Of a stretch of DNA of 64,000 nt, positions 9,001-18,025 are shown in pieces. Position 1 is the stretch's first letter, and every line of letters begins with the position of its first letter. The notes under the pieces were generated by a model, which was not told where the DNA came from, did not search any database, and was given only the letters and a program-made list of their open reading frames with translations. The position numbers were made by a program, and so were the translations under genes. This DNA is from Sphingobium sp. Cam5-1. GTDB lineage: Bacteria; Pseudomonadota; Alphaproteobacteria; Sphingomonadales; Sphingomonadaceae. The stretch covers positions 62,001-126,000 of the forward strand of contig NZ_CP065140.1 of NCBI RefSeq assembly GCF_015693305.1, read 5' to 3'.

Positions 9001-10531
9001 CGAACTTGATCGTGGCGGATTGCGATTTGAGATGGATCACATCGTTGCCAGCACCGCCGTCCACGGTCGCGTCGAGGCCACCTACGGTGATATTGTCATC
9101 GCCACCCTTGCCATCGACCAGATGGTCGTGTTCGCTTTCGTCGGAGATGAGATCGCTATACTCTGAACCGATAATGTCGGTGTTGAAGTTCAGGAGGTTG
9201 ATCTTTCCACCAGCGCCGCTCCGGCTACTGATATAACCTCTGCCGGAGGTCTGATCGATTTTCACGGTCATGCCTGCAAGGTCACTGGAATCCTTGGCAT
9301 CAATAATATCGGCTACGCCTGCCTGACCGCCATTCGCATCAATGGTAAGATTGTAGCCAGATGGAATGGAACCCTTATAGATGATCTTATCCGCGCCAAC
9401 CGTACCCTTGATATTTTCAATGGAATGTAAGGTATCCGTGCCCCCTAATCCATCTTGTACAGTTAAAATTGGCGCAGATGATGTACCATCAAAATTGATA
9501 CTTATGGTTTGGGAGCTAAGATTTGAGGAATAGTCTGCCGTATCATTGCCAGAGCCACCCGACAGGATATCGTCCTGTATGCCCCCTGTTATGCTGTCAG
9601 ATCCGTCCCCTCCGACAAAGAAGGCCCCATGAGTGTAGGGAGGAACGCCGGTCAGCAGCCCAACGTGACTATCATAGTTGAGGGAATCACCTTCGGAAGA
9701 TCCATATATGATATCTTTCCCGTTGTAGGTGTATTGTATTGCTTCGCTGTTGATGAGCTGCTGGGCCAAGGCGGCAACTGCTACGCTATAAGCAGATAGT
9801 GCTCCCACCGTTCCAGCAATTGCAGCCGCAACATTCGCAAAGACATAATCGGGCTTAACGAAATTTTGGAAATCGGCTTGCGTGTACACGTCGCCCACAT
9901 GAGAAGCGTCCCATTGAGCCTTAGTATCGGCACCAAATTTCAGAAGCACTTTCTCGCCAATATCATAAGGATCGATTACTGGAGCGAGAATAGTATCATT
10001 GATGATTTGAACGGCTTGTTGTATAGGTGTGCTGCCAGTTTGAAAATCAAAATCGGTATCGTGTGGCCTCACTGACCCGTTCTCAATAGACAGGGATCCA
10101 TCTGCACCCCAAACAAATGTGGTTTGCCCACTGAGAACAAAAGATGTAGACCCCCATATGAAGGCTCTATAAGCAAAATCAGATTCAGTTATGCCGGCAG
10201 TATATTGGTAAACAACAAACCTAGCAGATTCTGGCGGTTCCCCACCTGTATACAGGGCAGTCAACGGCAGCCTAGTAACACCATTGCTATCTGTCGTGCC
10301 AAGGTGCTTTTGCTGATCCAGTCCGCCGCTGAAAAAACTGGATACAATATCGGCATCTGCTAGATGCGCAAAGCGCCCCACCGTATTCATGTAAGATGCT
10401 GTATCGACGTACTGCTCGACAGCTACTCCATCGAGAGCAGCGGGACGAAGCCGCTGATCCGGCGAGGACGGCATTTGATCACTGCCATATAAGTACTTAT
10501 TGAGGATGAACTGGAATGTTAATGGATCCAT
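6086..10531 (-). CDS. Large RTX-family secreted calcium-binding protein
   Basis: A 1,481-residue acidic protein. Nonapeptide-like GGxGxDxx repeats appear in several clusters (about residues 310-340, 490, 700-730, 850 and 1100-1130, for example GNDTLIGGIGDDSLYGG) and mark it as a type I secretion substrate. A VCBS/cadherin-like stretch lies near 985-1090 (ATAIEDAALVRGTLVATDAD). The C-terminal quarter has a LDLNGNGV motif and EF-hand or dockerin-like loops (DWDGDGIKN, DRDGNGTVTN, DSNGDGIFSS, DRNGNGRVDK), common in large sphingomonad RTX proteins. No catalytic domain is evident, so it may be an adhesin or surface-layer-like protein rather than an enzyme. The transporter genes lie just upstream on the same strand. 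Confidence 0.85.
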   Translation of the reverse strand: MDPLTFQFILNKYLYGSDQMPSSPDQRLRPAALDGVAVEQYVDTASYMNTVGRFAHLADADIVSSFFSGGLDQQKHLGTTDSNGVTRLPLTALYTGGEPPESARFVVYQYTAGITESDFAYRAFIWGSTSFVLSGQTTFVWGADGSLSIENGSVRPHDTDFDFQTGSTPIQQAVQIINDTILAPVIDPYDIGEKVLLKFGADTKAQWDASHVGDVYTQADFQNFVKPDYVFANVAAAIAGTVGALSAYSVAVAALAQQLINSEAIQYTYNGKDIIYGSSEGDSLNYDSHVGLLTGVPPYTHGAFFVGGDGSDSITGGIQDDILSGGSGNDTADYSSNLSSQTISINFDGTSSAPILTVQDGLGGTDTLHSIENIKGTVGADKIIYKGSIPSGYNLTIDANGGQAGVADIIDAKDSSDLAGMTVKIDQTSGRGYISSRSGAGGKINLLNFNTDIIGSEYSDLISDESEHDHLVDGKGGDDNITVGGLDATVDGGAGNDVIHLKSQSATIKFGAGGGSDVVEFDAGDGDYTLALQNLNQDDIEIIAGGHSIYGTGNDGLFLQFITVRISQTGDQITFLENGKNIGPSGSTYDTSGNSRKLGSITFADGTVLTQAALSDQLAQAALGINSLPIMLDTWGYKKDFPFSANYLSARHYADEYRDYVNATYLQAAPIGTPPPPPDQNLSGTPDDENFNPGKGNDFVDGGGGNDSVQESQGNDTYVWNLGDGDDTIVGSDASDGFDTLQLGAGISPADLRFAIANDGAGLTLSFANQTGSISLGDGLVGEGYGVDRILFADGTAMMRTDWLAAASSVIAAAQVTVNGTASADFLRPPRGNFIVNGAGGDDTITVSGSGAGTFRFSSADGHDEINDWGFGYNRNDTLELTNVNADGVSLSRSGDALLVTVNSTGASVNVTKQFEQDDGNTHGISTIKFADGTIWTRTQIRDLVSAAMGNTSPVAQAATATAIEDAALVRGTLVATDADAGDVLKFKLDDVVDGLVLAANGQWSFDPTAASYNYLEAGQSLVINADYHVTDTAGATSSSTLTITIAGTEDMADEPAVPPIYGTTGNDTLIGGIGDDSLYGGDGDDSIDGAAGADLMAGGSGSDFYYADNAGDIIVEVADEGWDGVSSTISFVLPDNVEGLYLGGDAALDGTGNDLDNEIYGNDYANALSGMGGADYIVGGWGDDRLIGGAGNDLLAGEDGSADVAVYAGLQSSFSIATIDGTVTITDNDPTVDGDEGSDSLYGIEVVEFQGGVQAGISSPIVLDLNGNGVSLVDNRRTKVAFDWDGDGIKNQTGWIGKDDGFLFIDRDGNGTVTNGGELSFTSDKDGAKSDLDGLRAFDSNGDGIFSSADDHFAQFKVWRDRNGNGRVDKKEIMSLQKAGVASIDLAGTAVNRNWEWGENLTVNTGSFTRTNGTTGSFSDVALSYDTGNPQNASINKAASQLSEAIAGFFGDRGTSDFASHESWMENRADFVAGSKWFGR

Positions 10532-10985
10532 TGTAAAAGTCCTCTTTAAGATAGTGCGTTTCCGATATTTGATCTAATACTTTTAAGCACTTATTAAATA
10601 TTATCTTAGACGTCCGGACTTTTGTGCCGTCTGGGCTATTAAATATAATGTGCGTTCGTAAAGCGTATGAAGCCCGATTCCGCGGATGCGTGAATATATG
10701 TGAGTAGATGCTTGATTTAAGAGGCTGGACAGAACAGCAACCGCTCGCGATATACGCCGCCATATTCTGATCGCCTGTCCCCACTTCTGTGCTTGGTAGC
10801 CAAATCTCTGTGCTTCGTTGGGCTACCTCTTGGACGCTCGGAAGTGCTCGCTCGTTTACTCTACAAGTCGGATCCTTGAGAAACCCACAAGCACTGAGCG
10901 AAAAAACGATTAGCAGAGCCTTTGCTGTGGAAAGATCGATGCACTTAGTTATAAAGCCTTGCCCTTCGAAGGTAATGAATTTCAT
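10497..10985 (-). CDS. Putative lipoprotein
   Basis: A 162-residue protein with a hydrophobic stretch ending in LIVFSLSAC at about residues 25-33, a plausible lipobox with Cys33 as the lipid attachment site, although the region before it is longer than usual. The rest has five further cysteines (for example GCCSV) and no known domain. The gene overlaps the start of the RTX gene by 35 bp, so it is probably translated as part of the same operon. Codon use is more AT-rich than that of the transporters. It could help secretion or surface retention of the RTX protein, but this is inferred from position. Confidence 0.6.
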   Translation of the reverse strand: MKFITFEGQGFITKCIDLSTAKALLIVFSLSACGFLKDPTCRVNERALPSVQEVAQRSTEIWLPSTEVGTGDQNMAAYIASGCCSVQPLKSSIYSHIFTHPRNRASYALRTHIIFNSPDGTKVRTSKIIFNKCLKVLDQISETHYLKEDFYNGSINIPVHPQ

Positions 10986-11026
10986 CTCGATGATCTCCGT
11001 TGGCCCGATTTTTTACAGCGATCCTT

Positions 11027-12418
11027 TCATCTTTCCCTCGCCGAATCGCGAATAGTTTCATTTATTGGACTAATAAGATAAGTCAGAATGGAGCGTCTGC
11101 CTGTTCGTATATCTGCGGTCGCAGATAAACCCGCATCCAATTTGAAATTGCCAATCGCGCCCTTGGTATTAGGTTTGAGTATTATGCGTGCAGGATAGAC
11201 GAAACCAAGCTTTTCATCTTCGATGGCATCCGACCCGATGCTTTCCACATGGCCGGGGATGGTGCCGTATCGAGTGAATGGGAACGCTTCGAGCTTGATG
11301 GCCACCGGCTGGCCTTCCTTCACAAAGCCAACATCCTTGTTGAGAATCTTGACCTCGGCGATCAGCGAGCCACCTTTCGGCACCACCACCATGATCGGCT
11401 TGGCCGCTTCAACGACGCCACCGATAGTGTGAATGGAAAGCTGCGTAATCGTCCCGTCCACAGGCGCGATGAGGCGCTGCAAACTGCTGCGCTGCCTGCT
11501 CTTGGTCAATTCCTCCTGGCGCAGCCGTGCATCTGCCTCCGCTTTAGCAAGGTCGGTGAGGATGCGTGTGCGCGCTTCGGCCTTGCTCTGGGCCATAGTG
11601 CTGGAGGCACTAGAGGATTGCGCCTCGGCCTTGCGCGCGGTTGCCAGCGCCGCCTCACGATCCCGGATGGTCGCGAAGCGTTGCCGCCGCATCTCGATGA
11701 CCTTGAGCTTGGCGGCATAGCCCTTGGTAAGCAGTCCTTCATAGGCATCGAGCTGCTGGTCGAGGAGTGGGATGGTCTCGGTCAGCTTGGCCGCCTGCAC
11801 CAATGCTTCGGAGCGCGCCGCCCTTGCCGCCTGAAGGTCCGCGGACCGACCCGAAGCGGACGCCTCGATTGCAGTGAGTTCCGCTGCCGCCAGAGATCGC
11901 TGGGTCGCGACAAGCTGCGGCGCGGTTCCCTGCGGGGCGATGAAGTCGAGGCCTTTGCCATCCAGGGCTGAAAGCACCGCCCTGGCGCGCGCGACGTCGA
12001 AAAGGGCCGTTTGCAATGCCGCTTCCGCCTGAACGGTCTCGGCCGCCGATACGGTCGGGTCGAGTTCGACCAGCACCTGCCCCTTGCGCACATACTGCCC
12101 ATTGCGGACATGGATGGCGCGGACGATCCCTGCCTCGACCGGCTGAACCAGCTTCACATTGTCCGCCGGGATCAGGCGGCCCGGCGCCGAAGCCACGACA
12201 TCGACCTTGCCGAAGGTCAGCCACAGGATCGTCAGAGCAAGGCCGATGAGCAAAAGCCATGTGCTCGCTCGGGCAGTGGGCGACACAGGCTGCTCGACGA
12301 TTTCCAACGCTGCGGGCAGGAAGGTGACGTAATCGACCCTGGTCAGGTTTTTCGCTCTTCGCCTTTCATCGGCAAGGGCAGCGCGAACCACATCCCAATG
12401 TTGCGCGATGCTATTCAT
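11027..12418 (-). CDS. Type I secretion periplasmic adaptor (HlyD family)
   Basis: A 463-residue membrane-fusion protein. It has one N-terminal membrane helix (about residues 50-70, STWLLLIGLALTILWLTFG), a lipoyl-like half (VRAIHVRNGQYVRKGQVLVE), a long Ala/Gln/Arg-rich coiled-coil hairpin (about 120-310), the second lipoyl half (IAPVDGTITQLSIHTIGGVV) and a C-terminal beta barrel. It connects the inner-membrane ABC exporter to an outer-membrane TolC. The gene overlaps the ABC gene by 4 bp, so the two are translationally coupled. No TolC is encoded in the element, so it must use a host one. Confidence 0.92.
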   Translation of the reverse strand: MNSIAQHWDVVRAALADERRRAKNLTRVDYVTFLPAALEIVEQPVSPTARASTWLLLIGLALTILWLTFGKVDVVASAPGRLIPADNVKLVQPVEAGIVRAIHVRNGQYVRKGQVLVELDPTVSAAETVQAEAALQTALFDVARARAVLSALDGKGLDFIAPQGTAPQLVATQRSLAAAELTAIEASASGRSADLQAARAARSEALVQAAKLTETIPLLDQQLDAYEGLLTKGYAAKLKVIEMRRQRFATIRDREAALATARKAEAQSSSASSTMAQSKAEARTRILTDLAKAEADARLRQEELTKSRQRSSLQRLIAPVDGTITQLSIHTIGGVVEAAKPIMVVVPKGGSLIAEVKILNKDVGFVKEGQPVAIKLEAFPFTRYGTIPGHVESIGSDAIEDEKLGFVYPARIILKPNTKGAIGNFKLDAGLSATADIRTGRRSILTYLISPINETIRDSARER

Positions 12419-14565
12419 GCCACACCCTCGCTCACGCCCATCTGGCGCCGGTGCAGGCCAGCATAGCGCCCCCCTTGCCGTAGCAGTTCGTCATGCGTGC
12501 CGACTTCGACGATCCGTCCCTTCTCCAGCGTCATGATGCGGTCGCATTGACGGATGGCCGAAAGCCGGTGGGCGATGATGAGGACCGTGCGCCCCCGCGC
12601 CATCGCCCGCAGATTGCGCTGGATGATTTCCTCGCTTTCCGCATCCAGGGCCGATGTGGCTTCGTCGAGGATAAGAATGCGCGGTTGCGTGACCAGGGCG
12701 CGGGCGATGGCGATGCGCTGGCGCTGTCCGCCCGACAGATTGACGCCGCGTTCCTCGATGATGGTGTCATAACCTTGGGGCAGGCCGACGATGAACTCAT
12801 GCGCGCCCGCAAGTTGCGCGGCCGCCATCACCTGTTCCAGTGGCATGGCGGGATGGGCAAGCGCGATATTCTCGCGGATCGAGCGGTTGAACAGCAGATT
12901 CTCCTGCAGCACCACACCGATCTGGCGACGCAGCCAACTCGGGTCGATCTGGGCGATATCGACGCCATCGATGAGGATGCGTCCCGCTGCCGGGGTATAA
13001 AGGCGTTGCAGCAGCTTGGTGAGGGTGGACTTGCCTGATCCTGACGACCCGGCAATGCCCAGCGTCCCGCCTGCTGGGAGGTGGATGTCGATATCCTCCA
13101 GCGTCCATGGCCCGTCCAGGCCATAGCGGAATTTGACGCCTTCGAAGCGGATCATGCCCTTGATCTCGGGCAGGGCGACGCGGGAACCCGCGCCGGGCTC
13201 GACCGGCTGGTTGAGAACATCGCCCAGCCGGTCGATCGAGAGCCTGACCTGCTGGAAATCCTGCCAGAGCTGGGCCATACGGATCACCGGCCCGGAGACA
13301 CGCTGCGCGAACATGTTGAAAGCGACCAGCGCGCCCACCGTCATGGCCCCGGCTATCACCTCGCGGGCGCCGAAAAAGAGGATCGCTGCCAAGCTGAGCT
13401 TAGAGATGAGCTGGACGGCTTGGCTGCCTGTATTGCCGAGATTGATGACCCGCTGGTTGGCGGCGCTATAGCCGGCGAGTTGCCGCTCCCACCTTTCCTG
13501 CCATTGAGGCTCGACGGCTGAGGCCTTGATGGTCTGCATGCCCGACACGCTTTCCACCAACAGGGCATTGTTAGCCGAGCCACGTTCAAACTTCTCGTCC
13601 AAGCGATGGCGCAACGGGCCAGTGACGAGCAACGACACCGCGACATAGGCGGGGATGGTGGCAGCGACGATCCAGAACAGCGTTGGGGAATAGATCCACA
13701 TCGCTACCAGGAAAACGATGGTGAAGACAGGGTCGATCAGGACCGACAGCGATGCGTTGGTCAGGAACTCACGAATGGATTCAAGCTGGCGGATGCGCGT
13801 CACCGTGTCGCCGACGCGACGGCCCTCGAAATAGGAAAGAGGCAAGCCCAGCATATGCCGGAAGAGCTTCGAACCCAGTTCGACGTCGAGCTTCTGGCTG
13901 GTTTCCGAATAGAGCCGGGTCCGCAGCCAACCAAAGGCCACCTCCCAGAGAGACACCGCCACGAAGCCGACCGACAACACCTCGAGGGTCGCCAGCGTGT
14001 TGTGGACCAGCACCTTGTCGATGACATTCTGGAAGAAGAGCGGTGCTGCAAGGCCGAGAAGATTGAGCGCCAGGGTGATCAGCAGCACTTCGCCGATCAG
14101 CTTGCGGTAGCGCACCACCTGCGGGATGAACCAGCGGATATCGAAGCGGCCCGCCGCACCGCCCACGCTCTCCCGCGTGGTCAGCAGGACGATCTCGCCC
14201 GACCAGATTGCATCCAGTTCTTCCCGTGACAGTCTCTCGACATTGGAACCGGGACGTTGGATCAACGCTTCGGCATCGGAGGCACGGCCGATCAGGAACC
14301 AGCCCTCGGCCCCGTTGGCCAGTACCGGCAGGGCTTGCCGGGCTAATCTATTGAAGTCGATGCGAGTCGAGCGGGCGCGGACGCCGTCCTGACGCTTGGC
14401 GAGTCGGAGAATGTCTTCTGCTGTCAGCGGATCGTGATGCCCGAGTTCATGGCGCAATTGCTGGGGATCGACGGCTATTTTATGAACGGCCAACAGCGTG
14501 GCCAGCGCGCAAACGCCGCTGTCAGCACCCGTAGAGGCACCTGCAAATCCCCTGTCCATCATCAC
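12415..14565 (-). CDS. Type I secretion ABC exporter with degenerate C39 domain (HlyB/LapB type)
   Basis: A 716-residue half-transporter. Residues 1-140 form a C39-like domain in which the catalytic Cys position is Ser (ADSGVCALATLLAV), so it should bind but not cleave its substrate, as in HlyB. Membrane helices span about 155-440. The nucleotide-binding domain has Walker A GSSGSGKST (about 505), the signature LSGGQRQRIAIARAL (about 610) and Walker B ILILDEATSALD (about 628). It is the first gene of the minus-strand cargo operon and faces the recombinase trio. The RTX protein at 6086-10531 is the obvious substrate. Confidence 0.93.
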   Translation of the reverse strand: MMMDRGFAGASTGADSGVCALATLLAVHKIAVDPQQLRHELGHHDPLTAEDILRLAKRQDGVRARSTRIDFNRLARQALPVLANGAEGWFLIGRASDAEALIQRPGSNVERLSREELDAIWSGEIVLLTTRESVGGAAGRFDIRWFIPQVVRYRKLIGEVLLITLALNLLGLAAPLFFQNVIDKVLVHNTLATLEVLSVGFVAVSLWEVAFGWLRTRLYSETSQKLDVELGSKLFRHMLGLPLSYFEGRRVGDTVTRIRQLESIREFLTNASLSVLIDPVFTIVFLVAMWIYSPTLFWIVAATIPAYVAVSLLVTGPLRHRLDEKFERGSANNALLVESVSGMQTIKASAVEPQWQERWERQLAGYSAANQRVINLGNTGSQAVQLISKLSLAAILFFGAREVIAGAMTVGALVAFNMFAQRVSGPVIRMAQLWQDFQQVRLSIDRLGDVLNQPVEPGAGSRVALPEIKGMIRFEGVKFRYGLDGPWTLEDIDIHLPAGGTLGIAGSSGSGKSTLTKLLQRLYTPAAGRILIDGVDIAQIDPSWLRRQIGVVLQENLLFNRSIRENIALAHPAMPLEQVMAAAQLAGAHEFIVGLPQGYDTIIEERGVNLSGGQRQRIAIARALVTQPRILILDEATSALDAESEEIIQRNLRAMARGRTVLIIAHRLSAIRQCDRIMTLEKGRIVEVGTHDELLRQGGRYAGLHRRQMGVSEGVA

Positions 14566-14877
14566 CCCTGCTCGACGCAGACCCCAGCGCCGTGGCCATG
14601 GGTTTCATATTTTCAACCGCCGTTCAATCCAATTCGCGGTGCGGACAGAAATTTCATCTCTATATTTCAAACCATTATGGATGATTTGTGCTTATCGGAC
14701 GATTTACCTTTCCTCTGTTCCGTAAGGGAAAATCGCAGCCATCTCATCGCGATGCAGGGTGAGAAAAGCTACAGGGCCATCGGCTCGCCGCGATCGAACG
14801 ACGCCATGACGCCGATCCCTTGCGGTCGCGGCGGTCGTGGCGGCCGCATCCAGTTCCCACAACCCGGGAGCACGAAA
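14566..14877. other. Divergent intergenic region between exporter operon and recombinase trio
   Basis: About 310 bp separate the starts of the ABC exporter (minus) and the first recombinase (plus), so the promoters of both units must lie here. An AT-richer patch at 14640-14720 is the likeliest place. I did not find convincing sigma-70 boxes. The plus-strand frame of the recombinase stays open across the gap, but the ribosome site supports a start at 14878. Confidence 0.5.
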
Positions 14878-16092
14878 ATGCCGAAAGACCTCTCATCATC
14901 GCTGAACCGCCATATCGACACCTTCATCGCCCTGTTGACTGCGAAAAATTACAAACCGCAGACAATAGCGGCCTATCGGAATCTGCTGCAACGCTTGGTA
15001 TCCTCGATTGAAGCTGCCGGCATATCCCCACGGGATTTGACGGTCGAGCAGGCGGCCGATCTTGTGCGTGGCGACGAGCGCAATCGACGCGAGCCGAATA
15101 AATGCCAGAACATAGCACGGCGCTTCGTTGTCCATCTGATCGACAGCGGGGTGGCGCCGACCCCGGTTCGGACACCGGAACAGATCGCTCGCGAAGCGTT
15201 GCGCCTTGACTATGAGGACTATCTGGTGCGGCAGCGTGGCGTCAGCCGGAGCAGCGTCTACAGTGCCTGGCGCTTCGCCGACCGGTTCCTCGACCACCGA
15301 TTCGGAGAGGGCGAAACCGATCTTGCAGCGATCAGCCAAGCCGATGCGGTGGCGTTCCTCGAACATCTGCTTGGAAGAAAGGCGCCCTATCGCGACAAGT
15401 CGGCCGCCTCCCATCTGCGCACTTTCCTCCAATATCTGTTCCAGCGCGGCGTCACGCAGACCAACCTTGCGTCGGGGGTGCCGATGGTCGCCCAGCGCTG
15501 GGATGCGCGGTTGCCGCGCTTCCTGTCGCCCGAACAGATCGACGCCTTGCTGGCATGGGTCCGCGACAATCCAAAGCATGGGCTGCGCGATTATGCGATG
15601 CTCATGCTGATGGCCCGGCTCGGGCTGCGGGCGCCGGAGGTGATCGCCATCCGGCTTGAGGATATCGACTGGCGCGCCGGTGAGTTGCTCGTGCGGGGCA
15701 AGGGGCAGCGTCACGATCGCCTGCCTGTCCCCGCGGACGTTGGCGAGGCGCTCGCACGCTACATCCGGAACGAGCGTGTATCGGCGTCGCGAACCCTGTT
15801 CGTTTCCTTGCGTGCGCCCAATCTTCCTTTCAAGGGCGGGCAGATTATCAACGCCATATTGAAGGAAGCGTTTGCGGCAACCGGCACCAAGCCACCTGCC
15901 CCCTATGTCGGATCGCACGTCCTGCGCCACAGCCTGGCGACGAACATGATCCGCAGCGGCGCATCCCTTGCCGAAATCGGCGACATGCTGCGGCACCGCT
16001 CACGCGTGTCGACGATGATCTATGCGAAACTGGACATCGACGGGCTGCGCTCGATCGCAAAGCCCTGGCCGGTGGCGGGAGAAGCGCAATGA
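14878..16092 (+). CDS. Tyrosine recombinase, first of the RIT trio
   Basis: A 404-residue integrase. The N-terminal part (residues 1-200) has two SAM-like core-binding segments, and the C-terminal catalytic domain shows the family residues: Arg in LMARLGLRAPEVIAIRLEDI, His-x-x-Arg in SHVLRHSLATNMI, and His plus the nucleophile Tyr in MLRHRSRVSTMIYAKLD. The ATG at 14878 follows GGGAGCACGAAA; a longer upstream frame runs back into the antisense exporter gene and is rejected. It ends in a 4-bp overlap with the second recombinase. The three proteins probably act together at the terminal octamer sites. Confidence 0.92.
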   Translation: MPKDLSSSLNRHIDTFIALLTAKNYKPQTIAAYRNLLQRLVSSIEAAGISPRDLTVEQAADLVRGDERNRREPNKCQNIARRFVVHLIDSGVAPTPVRTPEQIAREALRLDYEDYLVRQRGVSRSSVYSAWRFADRFLDHRFGEGETDLAAISQADAVAFLEHLLGRKAPYRDKSAASHLRTFLQYLFQRGVTQTNLASGVPMVAQRWDARLPRFLSPEQIDALLAWVRDNPKHGLRDYAMLMLMARLGLRAPEVIAIRLEDIDWRAGELLVRGKGQRHDRLPVPADVGEALARYIRNERVSASRTLFVSLRAPNLPFKGGQIINAILKEAFAATGTKPPAPYVGSHVLRHSLATNMIRSGASLAEIGDMLRHRSRVSTMIYAKLDIDGLRSIAKPWPVAGEAQ

Positions 16093-17033
16093 CCCTCGCT
16101 CATGAACTTGACCGCTATCTTAGCATGAGGCGCAGCCTGGGATATGATCTGGCCACCGCCGAACGGATTCTGCGCCGTTTCGCCCAATTTGCCGACCAAC
16201 TGGGCGCCTGCCATGTCACGACCGACCTGTTCCTGCGATGGCAGGCGGCGTTCGGCAACGCCAGACGTTCGACATGGGGCGCCCGCTTCATAGTCGTGCG
16301 TTTGTTCAGCCAGTGGCTGCATGGTCTGGATGCGGCCCATGAAGTGCTGCCCCGGGGTCTCGTCCCTTATCGTTATTGCCGGACACAGCCCTATATCTTC
16401 ACCGACGCGCAGATCGCCGCCATTGTCGAGGAGGCGGTGCGGTTGCCGTCAGTCTACGGCATGCGTGGCCTGACCTGTTCGACCCTGTTCGGGCTGATCG
16501 CGGTCACGGGTATGCGGATCAATGAGGCGCTGGGCCTCGGTGCCGGTGACGTCGATCTTGATATCGGCGTCATCCGTATCCGCCGCGGCAAGCTTGGCAA
16601 GGAGCGGCTGCTTGCCCTTCACGACACCGCCATCGAGCGGCTGCGCGCCTATGCTGTGGAAAGGGACAGGTTGCTGGGCGCCACACCGCTCCCCTTCTTC
16701 GTCAAATGCGATGGCAGCCGGCTTGGCGACTGCGGCGCCCGATACAATTTCGCGCATGTCTGCCAGAACATCGGCTTGCGTGAGCGACAGACCGAGGGAC
16801 GACACGGCCGCGGCCCCCGCATCCACGACCTGCGGCACAGCTTCGCTGCCAAAACGATGATCGACTGGTACAGGTCCGGCAAGGATCCCGCGCGCGAAAT
16901 GGTCAAGCTGACCACCTGGCTTGGCCACGCCAATCCCGACCACACCTACTGGTATATCGAGGCCGTTCCCGAACTGCTGGAACTCGCGTCGGCCCGCATT
17001 AGCGATAGTCTTGACGGGGAGATGCTGTCATGA
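16089..17033 (+). CDS. Tyrosine recombinase, second of the RIT trio
   Basis: A 314-residue integrase with the catalytic Arg in AVTGMRINEALGLGAGDVD, the His-x-x-Arg box in IHDLRHSFAAKTMID, and the last His and Tyr in TWLGHANPDHTYWYIEA. It starts within the stop of the first recombinase (ATGA) and ends in the same way at the third, so translation is coupled. In trio elements the middle protein belongs to a subgroup distinct from the outer two. Here too it lacks the longer double core-binding region of the first protein. Confidence 0.92.
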   Translation: MTLAHELDRYLSMRRSLGYDLATAERILRRFAQFADQLGACHVTTDLFLRWQAAFGNARRSTWGARFIVVRLFSQWLHGLDAAHEVLPRGLVPYRYCRTQPYIFTDAQIAAIVEEAVRLPSVYGMRGLTCSTLFGLIAVTGMRINEALGLGAGDVDLDIGVIRIRRGKLGKERLLALHDTAIERLRAYAVERDRLLGATPLPFFVKCDGSRLGDCGARYNFAHVCQNIGLRERQTEGRHGRGPRIHDLRHSFAAKTMIDWYRSGKDPAREMVKLTTWLGHANPDHTYWYIEAVPELLELASARISDSLDGEMLS

Positions 17034-18025
17034 CCGGCATGGCATTCCCCGCGCTGCTCCAGCGCTTCTTCACCGATCGGCTATGCGTCCAGATGGAAGC
17101 AAGCCGTCATACCATGACGGGATATCGCGATACGTTCCGCCTCCTGATCCGCTTTGCCAGTGCGCGATCAGGGAAATCGCCGGCGAGTCTTGGCATCGCC
17201 GACCTTGATGCTGAGCTGGTCGCCGACTTCCTCGTCCATATTGAAACCTCGCGAAATAATGGTGCGCGCAGCCGCAACACCCGCCTTGCCGCGATCCGGT
17301 CCTTCTTCCGCTTTGTCGCCATGAACGAGCCGGAATGGTTGTGGCATTGCCAGAGAATCCTTGCGCTGCCGGACAAGCGCTATGTCAAACGCGGCGTGAC
17401 ATTCCTGGATGGGTCGGAGATCGCGGCGTTGCTGTCGGCGCCCGCTCGTTCGACATGGACCGGTCGACGGGATCACATGATGTTGCTGGTCGCCCTGCAA
17501 ACCGGCCTTCGGGCATCCGAACTGATCGGCCTTCGCTGCCGGGATGTCGTCCTTGGCGCCGGCGCGCATATCCGCTGTCTGGGCAAGGGCCGGAAGGAAC
17601 GGTGCACGCCGCTGCGCCGCGACACCGCGAAGGCATTGCAAGCCTGGTTGAAGGAGCGGCACGGCGAGGAGGATGAGCCATTATTCCCATCCATCCGTGG
17701 CGATCCGCTTTCCCGCGACGCCTTGGAGCATCTGGTTCGCAAACACTGCTGCACCGCTGCGCGCTCCTGTCCGAGCCTCATGGGCAAGCGGGTCAGTCCG
17801 CACACTCTGCGTCATAGCACGGCCATGGAACTGCTGCATCATGGCGTCGATCAATCCGTCATCGCTCTCTGGCTCGGGCATGAATCGATCGAGACGACGC
17901 AAATCTATATCCATGCCGACATGCGGCTGAAGGAAAAGGCACTGGCCAGCGTCACCACGCCCGAAACCCGTCCGGGGAGGTTCCGGCCTGACGACGAACT
18001 GCTCGCCTGGCTCGAAGCCCTCTGA
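17030..18025 (+). CDS. Tyrosine recombinase, third of the RIT trio
   Basis: A 331-residue XerD-like integrase. A core-binding domain occupies about residues 1-100 (SRHTMTGYRDTFRLLIRFAS). Catalytic residues appear in LQTGLRASELIGLRCRDVV (Arg), VSPHTLRHSTAMELLHHG (His-x-x-Arg) and LWLGHESIETTQIYIHADM (His and Tyr). Its stop falls at the inner edge of the right terminal repeat, so the gene fills the element to the end. All three recombinases keep a full catalytic set, so the element could still be active. Confidence 0.92.
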   Translation: MTGMAFPALLQRFFTDRLCVQMEASRHTMTGYRDTFRLLIRFASARSGKSPASLGIADLDAELVADFLVHIETSRNNGARSRNTRLAAIRSFFRFVAMNEPEWLWHCQRILALPDKRYVKRGVTFLDGSEIAALLSAPARSTWTGRRDHMMLLVALQTGLRASELIGLRCRDVVLGAGAHIRCLGKGRKERCTPLRRDTAKALQAWLKERHGEEDEPLFPSIRGDPLSRDALEHLVRKHCCTAARSCPSLMGKRVSPHTLRHSTAMELLHHGVDQSVIALWLGHESIETTQIYIHADMRLKEKALASVTTPETRPGRFRPDDELLAWLEAL

